A DNA stretch of 64,000 nt from Paenibacillus faecalis (GCF_900289175.1 NZ_LT985747.1:1671851-1735850); one strand, 5' to 3'. Shown: positions 11,040-20,370, counted from the first letter of the stretch. The notes: generated by a model from the letters alone, not told the origin. Made by a program: numbers and translations.

Positions 11040-11048
11040 ATTATAACA
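11040..11048 (-). promoter_or_regulatory. Extended -10 promoter of rmlC-rmlB-rmlD
   Basis: Minus strand TGTTATAAT (TATAAT at 11040-11045 with an upstream TG). No good -35 is seen. A 13-bp palindrome GGAATA-A-TATTCC (11016-11028) lies just downstream, in the transcribed leader, and is a possible operator. Confidence 0.5.
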
Positions 11049-11127
11049 GCCAAACGAGCCTTTTTCATAGATCAAATGATCCAGGTTTGACTCGCTTGTA
11101 ATCAACGTCATGCTCCTTTATCCTCTA

Positions 11128-11136
11128 TGATATAAT
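11128..11136 (+). promoter_or_regulatory. Extended -10 promoter of the MerR-family gene
   Basis: TGATATAAT on the plus strand (TATAAT 11131-11136, TG at 11128-11129), 53 bp before the chosen ATG at 11190. MerR-type promoters can have weak or displaced -35 boxes; none is convincing here. Confidence 0.5.
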
Positions 11137-11189
11137 CAGCACTATAAAAGGTGACGATACGTTACTTGCAAGGTTTGAGGAGGGATGGC

Positions 11190-11930
11190 ATGAATCGATG
11201 GACTACCGGACAAGTTTCCAAGCAGAACAACATTTCTGTGCGCACACTGCGTTATTATGATCAAATCGGTCTTCTTACGCCAAGCTTTAAAGATAATAAC
11301 GGCCGGCGTTACTACTCTGAAGAGGATCTTTTTACTCTGGAAAAAATAACACTGCTCAAGTCGCTCTCGCTGTCACTTGAAGATATCCGCAATGTGCTGG
11401 AAAAACTGTCCTTGCGTGACATTTTAATCGCACATCACAATCATCTCCATGAACAGCTTTCGGCACTGCAAACCAGCATTTCGAACACCACGACCTTGAT
11501 CAATATGATCGATCTGGAAGGAACGCTGTCATGGGAGAAGGTATCCCACCTTGTACAAATCGCCCGAACGAGCTCTAAAAAATGGATCGACTATTTCGAA
11601 GAGGATGAACAACAGTTTCTAAAGCAGGCGCTTCCGAATTTAAGCCAAAACGACCGAACGACCCAGCAATACGTCTCCTTATTACGCCGGATCGAGTGGT
11701 GTATCGATCAGTCCATCGCACCGGAATCGGAGGAAGGTTATCACATTGCTACGGGTCTGATCGAGATTTCGAATGAAACGTTCAAAGGAGACGAAGAACT
11801 GATGAACAAGTTCTGGGAGGTGCGAAAACAGCCTGCTGAGCAGTCGGGTCTATATCCGGTATCCGAGGAAGTTCTTGATTTTGTAGAACGCTGTATCACT
11901 TACGCAATGGAGCAGGATAAGGCCAATTAA
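11190..11930 (+). CDS. MerR-family regulator, TipA-like
   Basis: A 246-residue regulator. The MerR winged helix occupies residues 1-70 (WTTGQVSKQNNISVRTLRYY, then IGLLTPSFKDNNGRRYYSEED), followed by a dimerisation coiled coil (about 75-120) and a helical C-terminal half (about 130-240) that resembles the TipAS antibiotic-binding fold. The start at 11190 is chosen because GAGGAGGG lies just upstream; a GTG at 11151 would be only 15 bp from the -10 box. No Cys cluster typical of metal or redox sensors is present, so a small organic ligand is more likely. It is divergent from the rhamnose operon, but a link to it is not shown. Confidence 0.85.
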   Translation: MNRWTTGQVSKQNNISVRTLRYYDQIGLLTPSFKDNNGRRYYSEEDLFTLEKITLLKSLSLSLEDIRNVLEKLSLRDILIAHHNHLHEQLSALQTSISNTTTLINMIDLEGTLSWEKVSHLVQIARTSSKKWIDYFEEDEQQFLKQALPNLSQNDRTTQQYVSLLRRIEWCIDQSIAPESEEGYHIATGLIEISNETFKGDEELMNKFWEVRKQPAEQSGLYPVSEEVLDFVERCITYAMEQDKAN

Positions 11931-11979
11931 CAGAGTTTAGCGAAAATGCCTCCTTAGCAAAACTTATGTACGGAAAACA

Positions 11980-12018
11980 GAAAAAAGAAGCATACCAGCC
12001 TGGATCGTGCCGGTATGC
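11980..12018 (-). terminator. Terminator of the U32 gene
   Basis: Stem GCATACC (11990-11996) / GGTATGC (12012-12018), extended by partial pairing, followed on the minus strand by TTCTTTTTTCTGTTTT. Confidence 0.8.
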
Positions 12019-12070
12019 CCTTCATTATCTGTCATGTTTTCTCTTCATGAATAGCCGTCTTGCCTTATCT

Positions 12071-14584
12071 TTACTTCACCAGCTGCCCGCGCGTCACACC
12101 AAGCTGGTTGGTCGCCTTCAGCTTCTTCCACACCTGTGTACCGCTGATCTCACCGCGAAGCGCACGATGATAGAGGTCGATCACCTCATGCACCTGTTCC
12201 GGCGTCTCCTCCAGAAATTCCACACGATAGCTTGCAACTCCAAGCTCCATGAAATTAGCCAAATATTCCGCACCGGACTGCTCGATGGCGTTATATACCG
12301 TGTTGCGGCAGCCTTCATCCACGCGAACAGGGTGGGACATGCCGATTCGATCCCGAAGGGAAGCGCGGTGCTCCTCACACGGGCGACCACAATTCCTATA
12401 ATCAGTTCCTTCACTAAGGAACGTACAGTACACACAGTGCTCGGTATGAAACATCGGCAAATGCTGGTGGATCACGATCTCCAGCTTGGACGTATCCGCT
12501 CTGCCAAGCAAGTCGACCATCTGCTGGATGTTCAGGTCATACGACGGTGTAACCAGGCTGCATCCGGCTTCGATGAACAAGTCCACCGCTTTATGGTTGG
12601 CGATGTTCAGCGAAAAATCGCCGATCAGGCGCGGATGCTCCTTGTCTGGGTTCTCCATCCGGTGACGCAGGTAGAAATACAGCGCACCGGTGTTGCGCAC
12701 AAGCACGGCGTCCGGCTTAAGGCGCAAAATGTTGTTATGATAGCCGTTCTCGCCCGGCATATGAATGCGCGGTGTAGCCAGCGCGATCTGCTTGCCTGCG
12801 GCGTGTACGGCTTCCACCGCTGCCGGGAACTGCTTGATAAACTCGAAGTCGGCGTATATCATCTCCACGCCGGCTTCCAGCGCAGCCTGCACCTGCGGCA
12901 GGCTGCGGCACAGCGCGGTAAGCTGCGCTTCACCGCGCATAACAGGCGCTGCTGGCTTCGCCGCATCGCCGTAAACCGACACCGCCCGTTTCACATATAC
13001 GGGCGGCTTCGGACGCTCGCCAGCGAGCAGCTCCACCGCACGGCGGCGGATGCTGTTCAGCTCGCGCATCGGCACGATGACGTCTCCGTGCAACTCGACG
13101 TCAATCTGCTCCAGCTGGAACACCGTTCCGCCAAGACGGCCAATTTGCTCCTCAAGGAGCTCGCGATTCATCGGCCGTTTCTTGGCAATCTCCAGTTCCA
13201 GCTCCGAATCCACCTGGACCGTCGTGCCTTTCTGCACATCGGTCCACCAGGTCGAGAGCGGCTGCCCGGGACGGCCGCTCACCCGCACATGTACCGGGAA
13301 TACCCGGTACGGCTTGTCCGTCTCGTACGTTTGGCGCAGACGTTTATCGAGCGCCGGATCATTCGTCTTCCAAATCCGGTCGCCGATTTTCACCTTGCGC
13401 AGGTCCACATCGCTGCGGCCTGGCACAATGTCCACGATCCAGCCCTCTTGCGCGTCAACATCCAGCTTCACACCTTTACGACGAACATCGTACACCCGGC
13501 CGCCTTCTTCCTTCTTCGTCGGATCACCAGCGTCAAACACAATGCCATCGCCACGCTTGAGCGGCGCTTCCAGCTTACACACTACACCGTCGCGAATAAT
13601 TTTCTCGACTCGGCCCAGGTACACACCACGGCTTTTCGGAAACGTGCCGTCCACCAGCTTCTTATTGTTCGTCCCTTCCAGAAAACCGTGCGTGAAACCG
13701 CGGGAAAAACTCTGCTGCAGCTCCCGAATCTCTTCCTTGCCCGGCTTCGAATCATCTCCGTCAAAATATCGATCAATCGCCGTCCGATATTTGCCGACCA
13801 CATTCGCTACATATTCCGGGCTTTTCAGACGTCCTTCGATTTTAAAGGACGTCACGCCCGCCTCAATCAGCTCCGGCATAAGATCGATCGCCGCCAAATC
13901 CTTAGGAGACAGCAGGTAAGCTACATCGCCCATCGGCTTTTGCTCGCCGTCAACGATAAGATCATACGGCAAGCGGCATGCTTGTGCGCATTCTCCGCGG
14001 TTTGCCGATCGCCCGCCCCACATCTCAGAGGTCAGGCACTGACCGGAATAAGAGACACACAGAGCCCCGTGCACAAATACTTCCATAGGAAGCTTCGCCT
14101 GTTCACCGATTTTTTGAATCTGTTTCAAATTATTTTCACGACCGAGCACGACCCGCTCCATATGAAAAGGCTTCGTAAACTCCACTGCTTCCGGTGATGT
14201 AATCGTCATCTGCGTCGAGCCATGAATCGGGAAATCCGGAGAAATCTCGCGGATCATCTTCACCAAACCGAGATCCTGTACAATGACAGCATCTACCCCC
14301 GCATCAATACAGGCATCGATAAGTTCCTTCGCATCCTCCAGCTCATTCTCGAACACCAGAATATTAAACGTCAAAAATCCCTTCACGCCATAGCTATGCA
14401 GGAACTCCATAATCTCCGGCAGCTCGTCCATCCGAAAATTGTTGGCGCGTGCCCGAGCGTTAAACTTCTCTACCCCGAAAAAAATCGCGTCCGCACCGTT
14501 AGCTACGGCAGCCCGCATACAGTCCCAATCGCCCGCGGGAGCCAGCAGCTCCACATCTTCTCTTCGCAACCCTTTTATATTCAT
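12071..14584 (-). CDS. Peptidase U32-family protein with DUF3656-type C-terminus (RlhA/TrhP-like)
   Basis: 837 residues. The U32 domain covers about 10-300: ELLAPAGDWDCMRAAVANGA at the N-terminus, DAIFFGVEKFNAR, and the family signature around SGQCLTSEMWGGRSANRGEC (near 190) with several Cys residues. A collagenase-like DUF3656 segment follows (about 385-510), then a second TIM-barrel-like part with a Cys cluster (CVYCTFLSEGTDYRNCGRPC, near 728). Known members hydroxylate RNA using prephenate-derived chemistry: RlhA acts on 23S C2501, TrhP on tRNA U34. The length and domain order fit the RlhA branch better than B. subtilis TrhP1/P2. Older annotations as a protease or collagenase are probably misleading. 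The ATG is preceded by GGGAGGA. Single-gene unit. Confidence 0.82.
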   Translation of the reverse strand: MNIKGLRREDVELLAPAGDWDCMRAAVANGADAIFFGVEKFNARARANNFRMDELPEIMEFLHSYGVKGFLTFNILVFENELEDAKELIDACIDAGVDAVIVQDLGLVKMIREISPDFPIHGSTQMTITSPEAVEFTKPFHMERVVLGRENNLKQIQKIGEQAKLPMEVFVHGALCVSYSGQCLTSEMWGGRSANRGECAQACRLPYDLIVDGEQKPMGDVAYLLSPKDLAAIDLMPELIEAGVTSFKIEGRLKSPEYVANVVGKYRTAIDRYFDGDDSKPGKEEIRELQQSFSRGFTHGFLEGTNNKKLVDGTFPKSRGVYLGRVEKIIRDGVVCKLEAPLKRGDGIVFDAGDPTKKEEGGRVYDVRRKGVKLDVDAQEGWIVDIVPGRSDVDLRKVKIGDRIWKTNDPALDKRLRQTYETDKPYRVFPVHVRVSGRPGQPLSTWWTDVQKGTTVQVDSELELEIAKKRPMNRELLEEQIGRLGGTVFQLEQIDVELHGDVIVPMRELNSIRRRAVELLAGERPKPPVYVKRAVSVYGDAAKPAAPVMRGEAQLTALCRSLPQVQAALEAGVEMIYADFEFIKQFPAAVEAVHAAGKQIALATPRIHMPGENGYHNNILRLKPDAVLVRNTGALYFYLRHRMENPDKEHPRLIGDFSLNIANHKAVDLFIEAGCSLVTPSYDLNIQQMVDLLGRADTSKLEIVIHQHLPMFHTEHCVYCTFLSEGTDYRNCGRPCEEHRASLRDRIGMSHPVRVDEGCRNTVYNAIEQSGAEYLANFMELGVASYRVEFLEETPEQVHEVIDLYHRALRGEISGTQVWKKLKATNQLGVTRGQLVK

Positions 14585-14795
14585 GTATATCCTCCCAAAC
14601 CAGCAAGCGTTAGCCGGTTACTGTAAATATGTTAAAACTTTCTGAAAACATGGATATCCATCATCAACAGCTGCTCGGTCCAGCTTGATCCAACTGCCTT
14701 GGAGAGCTGTCGATTTTTTGACTTAACCAGTTTAACAAATTGGCGAAGATACTAAAAGCTTTTCTATGGAATGTCTCTTTTATATAGTGAAGAAG

Positions 14796-14840
14796 AAAAA
14801 AATCACCCCCGAAACAAGAAAAAGTTCTCATTTACGAGGG
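14796..14840 (-). terminator. Weak terminator after the htrA-stalk gene pair
   Basis: On the minus strand CCCTCG (14835-14840) can pair with CGGGGG (14806-14811), with one G-T pair, before TGATTTTTTTC. The loop is long (23 nt), so the call is tentative. Confidence 0.4.
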
Positions 14841-14871
14841 CATTTTTAATTTGTATTTTGATGGATGACGC

Positions 14872-16809
14872 TTATTTCGTCAGTTCAAACGAAGCCAGCG
14901 CCTTCTCGATGGCTTGTTTCTGCGCATCTGTTGCGTTCGCATCATTCAGCACCGTAGAGATCGTATAGGTAACACCGCCGCTTTCAAAAACAATCTGATT
15001 GGACGAATATGATATCCCGTCCCTAACCCGGTGCGACTTGAACGATACCGCCGGAACCCCGGCAAACGTTATGTTGTCTGTTCCGAGCAGTTTCACTTCA
15101 CTGCTACCCGAAGCCGCTTCCTTATAATATTGTTTCAGTCCACTGATTACGTAATCCGCCTCTATCTCTCGATCCGCCATGATCTCGAAGCTTCCTCCAA
15201 CGAATCCGTATTCTACCTTAGAGGACTCAAAGCGATCATTGATCGCCGTCCAATAGCGTGGAATCGCGACATGGTAATTGTAAGCAGCCGAGCTCTTGAC
15301 GGTTACCTTCGATTTATCCGTTAAATGATCTTCTTCACCGATTCGGCCAAAGTTCGCCGGAACCACATCATAATCAATATGAAGTGAGTTCAGCACATCT
15401 TCCCATGCTCTGCCGGTCTCTTCTTGACCCTCTGGCACGACATATTCCAGGTAATAACGATAGCCGTTCTTTTGCAGCAAAATCTCGTATTCTCTCGTCC
15501 ATCCATCGCCAAAGTTATAGCGAGCCTCCAGCATTAGACCTTTGACATCAGATATCGTTACCGGAGTGACTCCAACAATTTCATAAGATTCGGACACAAA
15601 GGCTTCTTCGAACCACCCCTTGATCTGATCAACCCAGCCGTTCAGTGTACCGGATATCCCCTTGGGCGCAGAGGTTACACGGATGGATAGATATCCTTTC
15701 TCCTCGTCACCATAATACATCTCCTGATGGTTGACCTGCCAATCTGCCGGAACACCAACCGCAATCCCGTAATCCGGGTTCATCACACGCCGCAGCCCAT
15801 TTTCAATCGATGACAGATCTTTCAGATTTTTATCCCCGGCATGAAATGAAGGCTTAAAGGAATTGAGCAATCCGGCATGTTTGTCCAAATCTTTATAGTG
15901 CGCAGCTGACGTATCGGCAAAATAAATGTTGTACACTTTATCGTTCGCATAGTATCCCCGGATTTCCCACAATACGCTTTCCGCATCACGTGATACAATC
16001 CGTGCATATGGCGTTGCCGCTTCTGTCACAACGGTCTGGTCCAAAACGATATCTCCTTGAAGTCTGGCCTCCTTCACCAGCTTGTGCAGAAGATCTTCGC
16101 TGTTCAGCTTCACCTGCTGGGGGGTAGCATGAACCTCTAAATAATAACGCCCAGTCGCATCAGCAAATACCGCTACACTCTCATTGTCCGAGCCCCCTCC
16201 GATGATCATACCTGAAGGGTAATTCATGCTCCATTCGTAATAGCTGTCGCCAATCCGCGTCTTGCTTACAGCGGCATCAATATCGATATCGGTCTCATTC
16301 TTCACCTTCTCATCTTTATCAACTACATCCATGCTGACACTTAGCTTGCCGTTATTCCCCTTATGAATTTTGGCTCCAATGCCTTCTGCCACAGGGCGAA
16401 GCGGAACCATAAGCGTTCCAGACACCATCTGGGGCTGAACCGGAAGCTTGATCTTCTTCCCATTCACCCAAGCGGTCGTACTGCCGATGGACATCACTAC
16501 AGCATGCGGCCCATGGAGAACCCGTACCCGACTATTGCCTTCCAGCTTGATCTGGCTGCCGAATGCCTTTTTGAACACCCCGACCGGAACCATGACCGTT
16601 CCTTTCTTGATGATCGGCTTGGCGCTGTAATAGAGCTTGCCGTTAACATCAGCTAGACTGCTTCCATTTTCCAAGGTAAGCACCCGTTTTTCTGTCGAGT
16701 CGCTCCACACTGGCAGCGATATCGAAGCGCTAAGTACGAAAGCAGCTAGAAACGCAGCGGATGTACGCCATATTTTGTGATGAATAACCGTGTTCTTCCC
16801 CTTCATCAT
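14872..16809 (-). CDS. Secreted protein with copper-amine-oxidase-N 'stalk' domain
   Basis: 645 residues with a signal peptide (residues about 8-36: basic start, then TSAAFLAAFVLSASISLPVWS). Next is a stalk domain of the PF07833 type (about 45-160), with paired motifs KKGTVMVPVGVFKKAFG and VSGTLMVPLRPVAEGIGAK. The remaining 480 residues appear to be repeated alpha/beta units, each about 150 residues, resembling PsbP/DUF1795-like folds (for example GIAVGVPADWQVNH near 350 and NYHVAIPRYWTAIND near 510). No catalytic motif is seen. The start ATG overlaps the upstream protease stop (ATGA), so the two are made together, and this protein may be a partner or adaptor of that protease. Its function is unknown. 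Confidence 0.8.
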   Translation of the reverse strand: MMKGKNTVIHHKIWRTSAAFLAAFVLSASISLPVWSDSTEKRVLTLENGSSLADVNGKLYYSAKPIIKKGTVMVPVGVFKKAFGSQIKLEGNSRVRVLHGPHAVVMSIGSTTAWVNGKKIKLPVQPQMVSGTLMVPLRPVAEGIGAKIHKGNNGKLSVSMDVVDKDEKVKNETDIDIDAAVSKTRIGDSYYEWSMNYPSGMIIGGGSDNESVAVFADATGRYYLEVHATPQQVKLNSEDLLHKLVKEARLQGDIVLDQTVVTEAATPYARIVSRDAESVLWEIRGYYANDKVYNIYFADTSAAHYKDLDKHAGLLNSFKPSFHAGDKNLKDLSSIENGLRRVMNPDYGIAVGVPADWQVNHQEMYYGDEEKGYLSIRVTSAPKGISGTLNGWVDQIKGWFEEAFVSESYEIVGVTPVTISDVKGLMLEARYNFGDGWTREYEILLQKNGYRYYLEYVVPEGQEETGRAWEDVLNSLHIDYDVVPANFGRIGEEDHLTDKSKVTVKSSAAYNYHVAIPRYWTAINDRFESSKVEYGFVGGSFEIMADREIEADYVISGLKQYYKEAASGSSEVKLLGTDNITFAGVPAVSFKSHRVRDGISYSSNQIVFESGGVTYTISTVLNDANATDAQKQAIEKALASFELTK

Positions 16810-17903
16810 TCCTGCTCCTCCCCTGCCTTCTCTACTGCAGCATCTTCTACCCAGGTATCCCTGACAAGTGTAAGTTTGCGATTAACGATATCCCCGTCGT
16901 TCTGCATCAGCACATTTACCTTCGCCCCCGGCATGTATGACTTCAACAATTCATTGATATCCACTAACGAATACACCCTTGTCCCATTGATCGAATATAG
17001 CAGGTCATCTACCTTGATGCCCGCCCTCATGGCCTGAGGAGACAGCACCTTGGTGACTGTCAGCGGTTCATCACTGGGAAGACCGACGATGGAAGACCAG
17101 CTTTCCTCCAATTCGAGCCCCAGCCCTGCCCGCTTCACTTCACCATATTTCAGCAGATGAGTAACGACATGGCGTACCGTTTCCGCTGGAATGGAAAACC
17201 CCATATTCTCGATCTGCACGTCAGAAAATTTCATACTATTTATGCCGATGACTTCACCCTTTAGATTAAAGAGCGGTCCGCCACTATTTCCTGGATTGAT
17301 CGCTGTGTCCGTCTGAATCAATCGGTACGCGCTGTCCACCTTCCGATCCAGGCCGCTGACCACACCGGCAGTTGCGGAATTGCGAAGCGTGAAAAAAATA
17401 GGCGTGCCGATCGCAACAACCTTCTCCCCTACCCGAGTGGATTGACTACTCTTGGCAAACTTGGCTGGCGTCAGTGATTTGGCGTTGATTTTGACCAATG
17501 CGATGTCACTGACAGGATCGCTTAAAACTTTTTTGGCTTTATATGTTTTTCCACTAGCCGTAACCACCGTAATCCCGGTTAATCCGTCAACCACATGCGC
17601 GTTCGTAATAATCCAGCCGTCGGATGTATAGATCACCCCGGTTCCATGAGACAGATTGTAGCGGTCTTCTCCGCTTTGTTCGCTTCCTACGGACGTCTTG
17701 CCGATGATTCCTACAACGGATGGCGATACTTTCTGAATCAGCTGTGGAACCAAATCCTGCTTATATGTATTCTTGACACTCCCCTTAGCACTGCCAGCGG
17801 GCTTCGCCTCTGCCATGTTTACCGACATGGACGATACCCCCAAGCTTAATACTAGCGTAAGACTCAGCAGCATTGCTGAAGCCTTCTTCCCCGAATGATT
17901 CAT
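16806..17903 (-). CDS. Secreted HtrA-like serine protease with PDZ domain
   Basis: A trypsin-like quality-control protease (S1C) of about 365 residues. Signal peptide 1-33 ending at an AEA site, so it is exported rather than held by the usual long transmembrane anchor. Protease domain about 50-260 with the triad His in TNAHVVDG, Asp in SDIALVKI and Ser in NPGNSGGPLF. One PDZ domain covers about 265-350 (LSPQAMRAGIKVDDLLYSING). Start: a frame opens at 17948 but has no ribosome site. The ATG at 17903 follows GGTGAGGA and begins directly with the signal peptide. It lies upstream of, and overlaps by four bases, the stalk-domain gene. Confidence 0.9.
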   Translation of the reverse strand: MNHSGKKASAMLLSLTLVLSLGVSSMSVNMAEAKPAGSAKGSVKNTYKQDLVPQLIQKVSPSVVGIIGKTSVGSEQSGEDRYNLSHGTGVIYTSDGWIITNAHVVDGLTGITVVTASGKTYKAKKVLSDPVSDIALVKINAKSLTPAKFAKSSQSTRVGEKVVAIGTPIFFTLRNSATAGVVSGLDRKVDSAYRLIQTDTAINPGNSGGPLFNLKGEVIGINSMKFSDVQIENMGFSIPAETVRHVVTHLLKYGEVKRAGLGLELEESWSSIVGLPSDEPLTVTKVLSPQAMRAGIKVDDLLYSINGTRVYSLVDINELLKSYMPGAKVNVLMQNDGDIVNRKLTLVRDTWVEDAAVEKAGEEQE

Positions 17904-18061
17904 TTCCTCACCTGTTCCTCTCCACACGTCAGCCTTTCTTTGGCTCATGTCTTTTTAATGTAGCACAGAAGTATAATCCCTCAATTGCTCTGAAACCTGA
18001 CCTCCCCCCTAATATTTTCCTTGCATCATGCATACTTTCCTTCTTGTTCACGCAAACAGGC

Positions 18062-18103
18062 AAAAAAAAGACGCCTCACTGAGTCCCAGCGAAAGCGTCT
18101 TTT
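18062..18103 (-). terminator. Terminator of the small membrane protein gene
   Basis: Stem AAAAGACGC (18066-18074) / GCGTCTTTT (18095-18103), followed on the minus strand by a run of T. It stands between the gene at 18119 and htrA. Confidence 0.85.
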
Positions 18104-18118
18104 ATGTATGTTGTTCGT

Positions 18119-18334
18119 TTACTGACTGGAGCTAAACCAATTCATAATCATCGCATAATCCGAGTAAAGAAAAACGAGCAGACTGACAATACCGAAGGCA
18201 ATGGCGAATTTATTCTTCTGGCGGGCAGTGATCAAGCGGACTACACCGATAAAAATCAAGATCGTAAACAAAATCATAAAAATATCAAACGTCTTAAAAT
18301 TGGAACCGGTTGCCGCTGCTGCTGCAAGGAACAT
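18119..18334 (-). CDS. Small membrane protein, DUF2759-like
   Basis: 71 residues with two predicted membrane helices (FDIFMILFTILIFIGVVRLI and FAIAFGIVSLLVFLYSDYAM) joined by a short basic loop (TARQKNK). The pattern resembles the DUF2759 family of Bacillota; function is unknown. The start at 18334 is chosen because GAGGAGGT lies 6 nt upstream. An in-frame ATG at 18364 would add ten residues without a ribosome site. It is a single-gene unit with its own terminator. Confidence 0.7.
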   Translation of the reverse strand: MFLAAAAATGSNFKTFDIFMILFTILIFIGVVRLITARQKNKFAIAFGIVSLLVFLYSDYAMIMNWFSSSQ

Positions 18335-18715
18335 AAGCGTACCTCCTCGTGATTTCTCGGGCATTTTTTTACATATCTTCCTCTATGTTACCCGCGCCTA
18401 GTTTCGGATGCAAGCCCTTTATCTCAAAAAAAGTAAAAAAAGTTATTATTTCTTCGCTATATGATCCTGAAATGCATATAATTTGTGACTTTTATCCTTG
18501 TAAGGCATCAGAAATACTTATGCTCTTTTGCAGGTTTGACTTATATTTATCGAAGAAGTGTCTCTTTTTTATTTTCATATTTTATAAATAAATCCATTTT
18601 CTTGTTTACGAATATTGGGATGTGTGATAATATCATTTTCAATATCATACTATTCGAATCGGAATTAAATATTTTATGTCCTAAACCAAAAATAATGCAG
18701 GAGGCGTTTATTCCC
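18335..18715. other. AT-rich intergenic region upstream of the nitrite/sulfite reductase
   Basis: About 380 bp without a convincing gene. A plus-strand frame is open from 18485 into the reductase, but its first 77 codons lack a ribosome site and look like non-coding AT-rich sequence. The only clear signal is the promoter at 18602-18631, with an 11-bp palindrome TGATA-A-TATCA (18625-18635) over its -10. No S-box, T-box or clear FNR site was seen. Confidence 0.5.
18602..18631 (+). promoter_or_regulatory. SigA promoter of the nitrite/sulfite reductase
   Basis: TTGTTT (18602-18607), 18-bp spacer, GATAAT (18626-18631) with an upstream TG (extended -10: TGTGATAAT). The 5' leader would be about 80 nt. 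Confidence 0.5.
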
Positions 18716-20344
18716 ATGGCTTATGAACCGATTTGGCTCGCTAACTCCGACAAACTGAATAAATTTGAATTTTTGAAGCTTGAAAAGGACGGATTGGATG
18801 TTATCCGAACCATTATTGAAAAATATGCTGTCGAAGGCTTTGATTCCATTCCCGCCGATGATATGGACCGGTTTAAATGGGCCGGCGTCTACCAGCAAAA
18901 ACCGAAAAAGGGACATTTCATGATGCGCGTGCGGATCAACACGGGAATTATGACCACCGATCAGGCTCGTGCCTTGGCTGATATCGCCAAGCTATACGGT
19001 CGGGATTTAGTGGATGTCACGACACGTCAGGCCATCCAGTTTCACTGGCTTACCGTGGAAAGTCTGCCGGATATTTTTCAAAGGCTCGAGGATGTCGGCC
19101 TGTACTCTTACGAAGCATGCGGGGATTGCCCCCGTACTATTGTCGGGAACCCTTTGGCGGGCATTGATCCGCATGAGTTGATGGATACCACCGATCTGGT
19201 GGAGGAAATCAATAATTTTTTTCTCATGAACCGAGATTTTTCCAACCTGCCGCGAAAATATAAAATTTCCATTTCCTCAAACATCTTTAACAACGCCAAC
19301 GCTGAAATTAACGACCTGGCGCTCACCCCGGCGGTGAAGCTGATCGATGGCGAAGAAGTGATCGGATTTCACGCGATGGTAGGCGGCGGCCTTTCCGCCA
19401 AACCTCATTTGGCTCAGCCGCTCGATATTTTTATTCGCCCGGAGGATGCGCTGAAGGTTGCCGTCGGAATAACTACAATCTTCCGTGATTACGGCTACCG
19501 GGAGAAGCGCCACCATGCCCGCCTCAAATTTCTCGTCGCCGATTGGGGGCCAGACAAGTTTAAAGAAAAACTGATTGAGCTGGTTGGCGAGCTGCCTTCG
19601 CGCGGAGAAGACAAAACGGTTGGCTGGCAAGCCGCCTACTTTGACGGGGTTCACCCTCAGCGGCAAAAAGGACTCAACTATGTCGGATTGAATGTTCCCG
19701 TAGGTCGTCTGAATGCCGATGAGCTCGTGCAGCTTGCAGAACTAGCCGACTCTTATGGAGATGGAAAAATCCGTACAACGATGTCGCAAAACATCATCCT
19801 GAGCGGAGTGCCGGATCATCAGGTGGAAAAGCTGCTGCAGGCTCCTGTGCTTCAGCGGCTTACCCCGGAACCGAAACATTTCATGAGCCGAACGGTTTCC
19901 TGCACCGGCAACGAGTTTTGCAACCTCGCAGTCGTTGAGACTAAAAAACGTGCAAAAATCGTGGCAGAATATCTTGATGAGCATGTTGAACTCGATGAAA
20001 AGGTGCGCATTCACTTTATCGGCTGCCCGAACTCCTGCGGCCAAAAGCATATCGCAGATATCGGTCTGCAAGGTTCTTTGATCAGAACGCCCAATGGCAT
20101 GGTGGACGCCTTCGATATCGCGGTTGGCGGTTCGCTTGGACCGGGTGCCCAGCTAAATAAGGCGCTGAAGGGCCGGGTCAAAGGCGATCATGTAGGCCCC
20201 GTCCTTGCACAGTTACTGCTGTTCTACAAAGAAAACCGCCTGTCGCAGGAGGAAAGCTTTTTTGAATACGTGCAGCGTGTCGGTGTACCGGCATTTCAGG
20301 AGAAACTGACCGAGATTCTTGCCTCAGAAGCGGTCGCTTTATAA
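18716..20344 (+). CDS. Ferredoxin-type nitrite/sulfite reductase (siroheme, 4Fe-4S)
   Basis: 542 residues with the two-fold repeated layout of siroheme reductases. N-terminal ferrodoxin-like half about 60-130 (KGHFMMRVRINTGIMTT), siroheme domain with VDVTTRQAIQFHW (near 100) and GDCPRTIVGNP, second half with TTMSQNIILSGVP (near 353). The iron-sulfur/siroheme ligands are the two Cys of CTGNEFCNL (near 397) and the two of GCPNSCGQ (near 440). It reduces nitrite to ammonia or sulfite to sulfide by six electrons; sequence alone does not settle which. The ATG at 18716 follows AGGAGG at 11 nt, a long spacing. No nitrate, siroheme-synthesis or sulfate genes lie next to it, so the substrate stays open. 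Confidence 0.85.
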   Translation: MAYEPIWLANSDKLNKFEFLKLEKDGLDVIRTIIEKYAVEGFDSIPADDMDRFKWAGVYQQKPKKGHFMMRVRINTGIMTTDQARALADIAKLYGRDLVDVTTRQAIQFHWLTVESLPDIFQRLEDVGLYSYEACGDCPRTIVGNPLAGIDPHELMDTTDLVEEINNFFLMNRDFSNLPRKYKISISSNIFNNANAEINDLALTPAVKLIDGEEVIGFHAMVGGGLSAKPHLAQPLDIFIRPEDALKVAVGITTIFRDYGYREKRHHARLKFLVADWGPDKFKEKLIELVGELPSRGEDKTVGWQAAYFDGVHPQRQKGLNYVGLNVPVGRLNADELVQLAELADSYGDGKIRTTMSQNIILSGVPDHQVEKLLQAPVLQRLTPEPKHFMSRTVSCTGNEFCNLAVVETKKRAKIVAEYLDEHVELDEKVRIHFIGCPNSCGQKHIADIGLQGSLIRTPNGMVDAFDIAVGGSLGPGAQLNKALKGRVKGDHVGPVLAQLLLFYKENRLSQEESFFEYVQRVGVPAFQEKLTEILASEAVAL

Positions 20345-20370
20345 ACATCTTGTACTTGCTGTGAAAAAGA

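Noticed and set aside
11966..14197. A 743-codon open frame on the plus strand, antisense to the U32 gene
   Set aside because: It mirrors the codon pattern of the strongly supported minus-strand gene, is rich in His and Arg with no domain, has no ribosome site, and covers a terminator.
18335..18715. Riboswitch (S-box or T-box) before the nitrite/sulfite reductase
   Set aside because: No conserved core of either class and no terminator hairpin in the leader.
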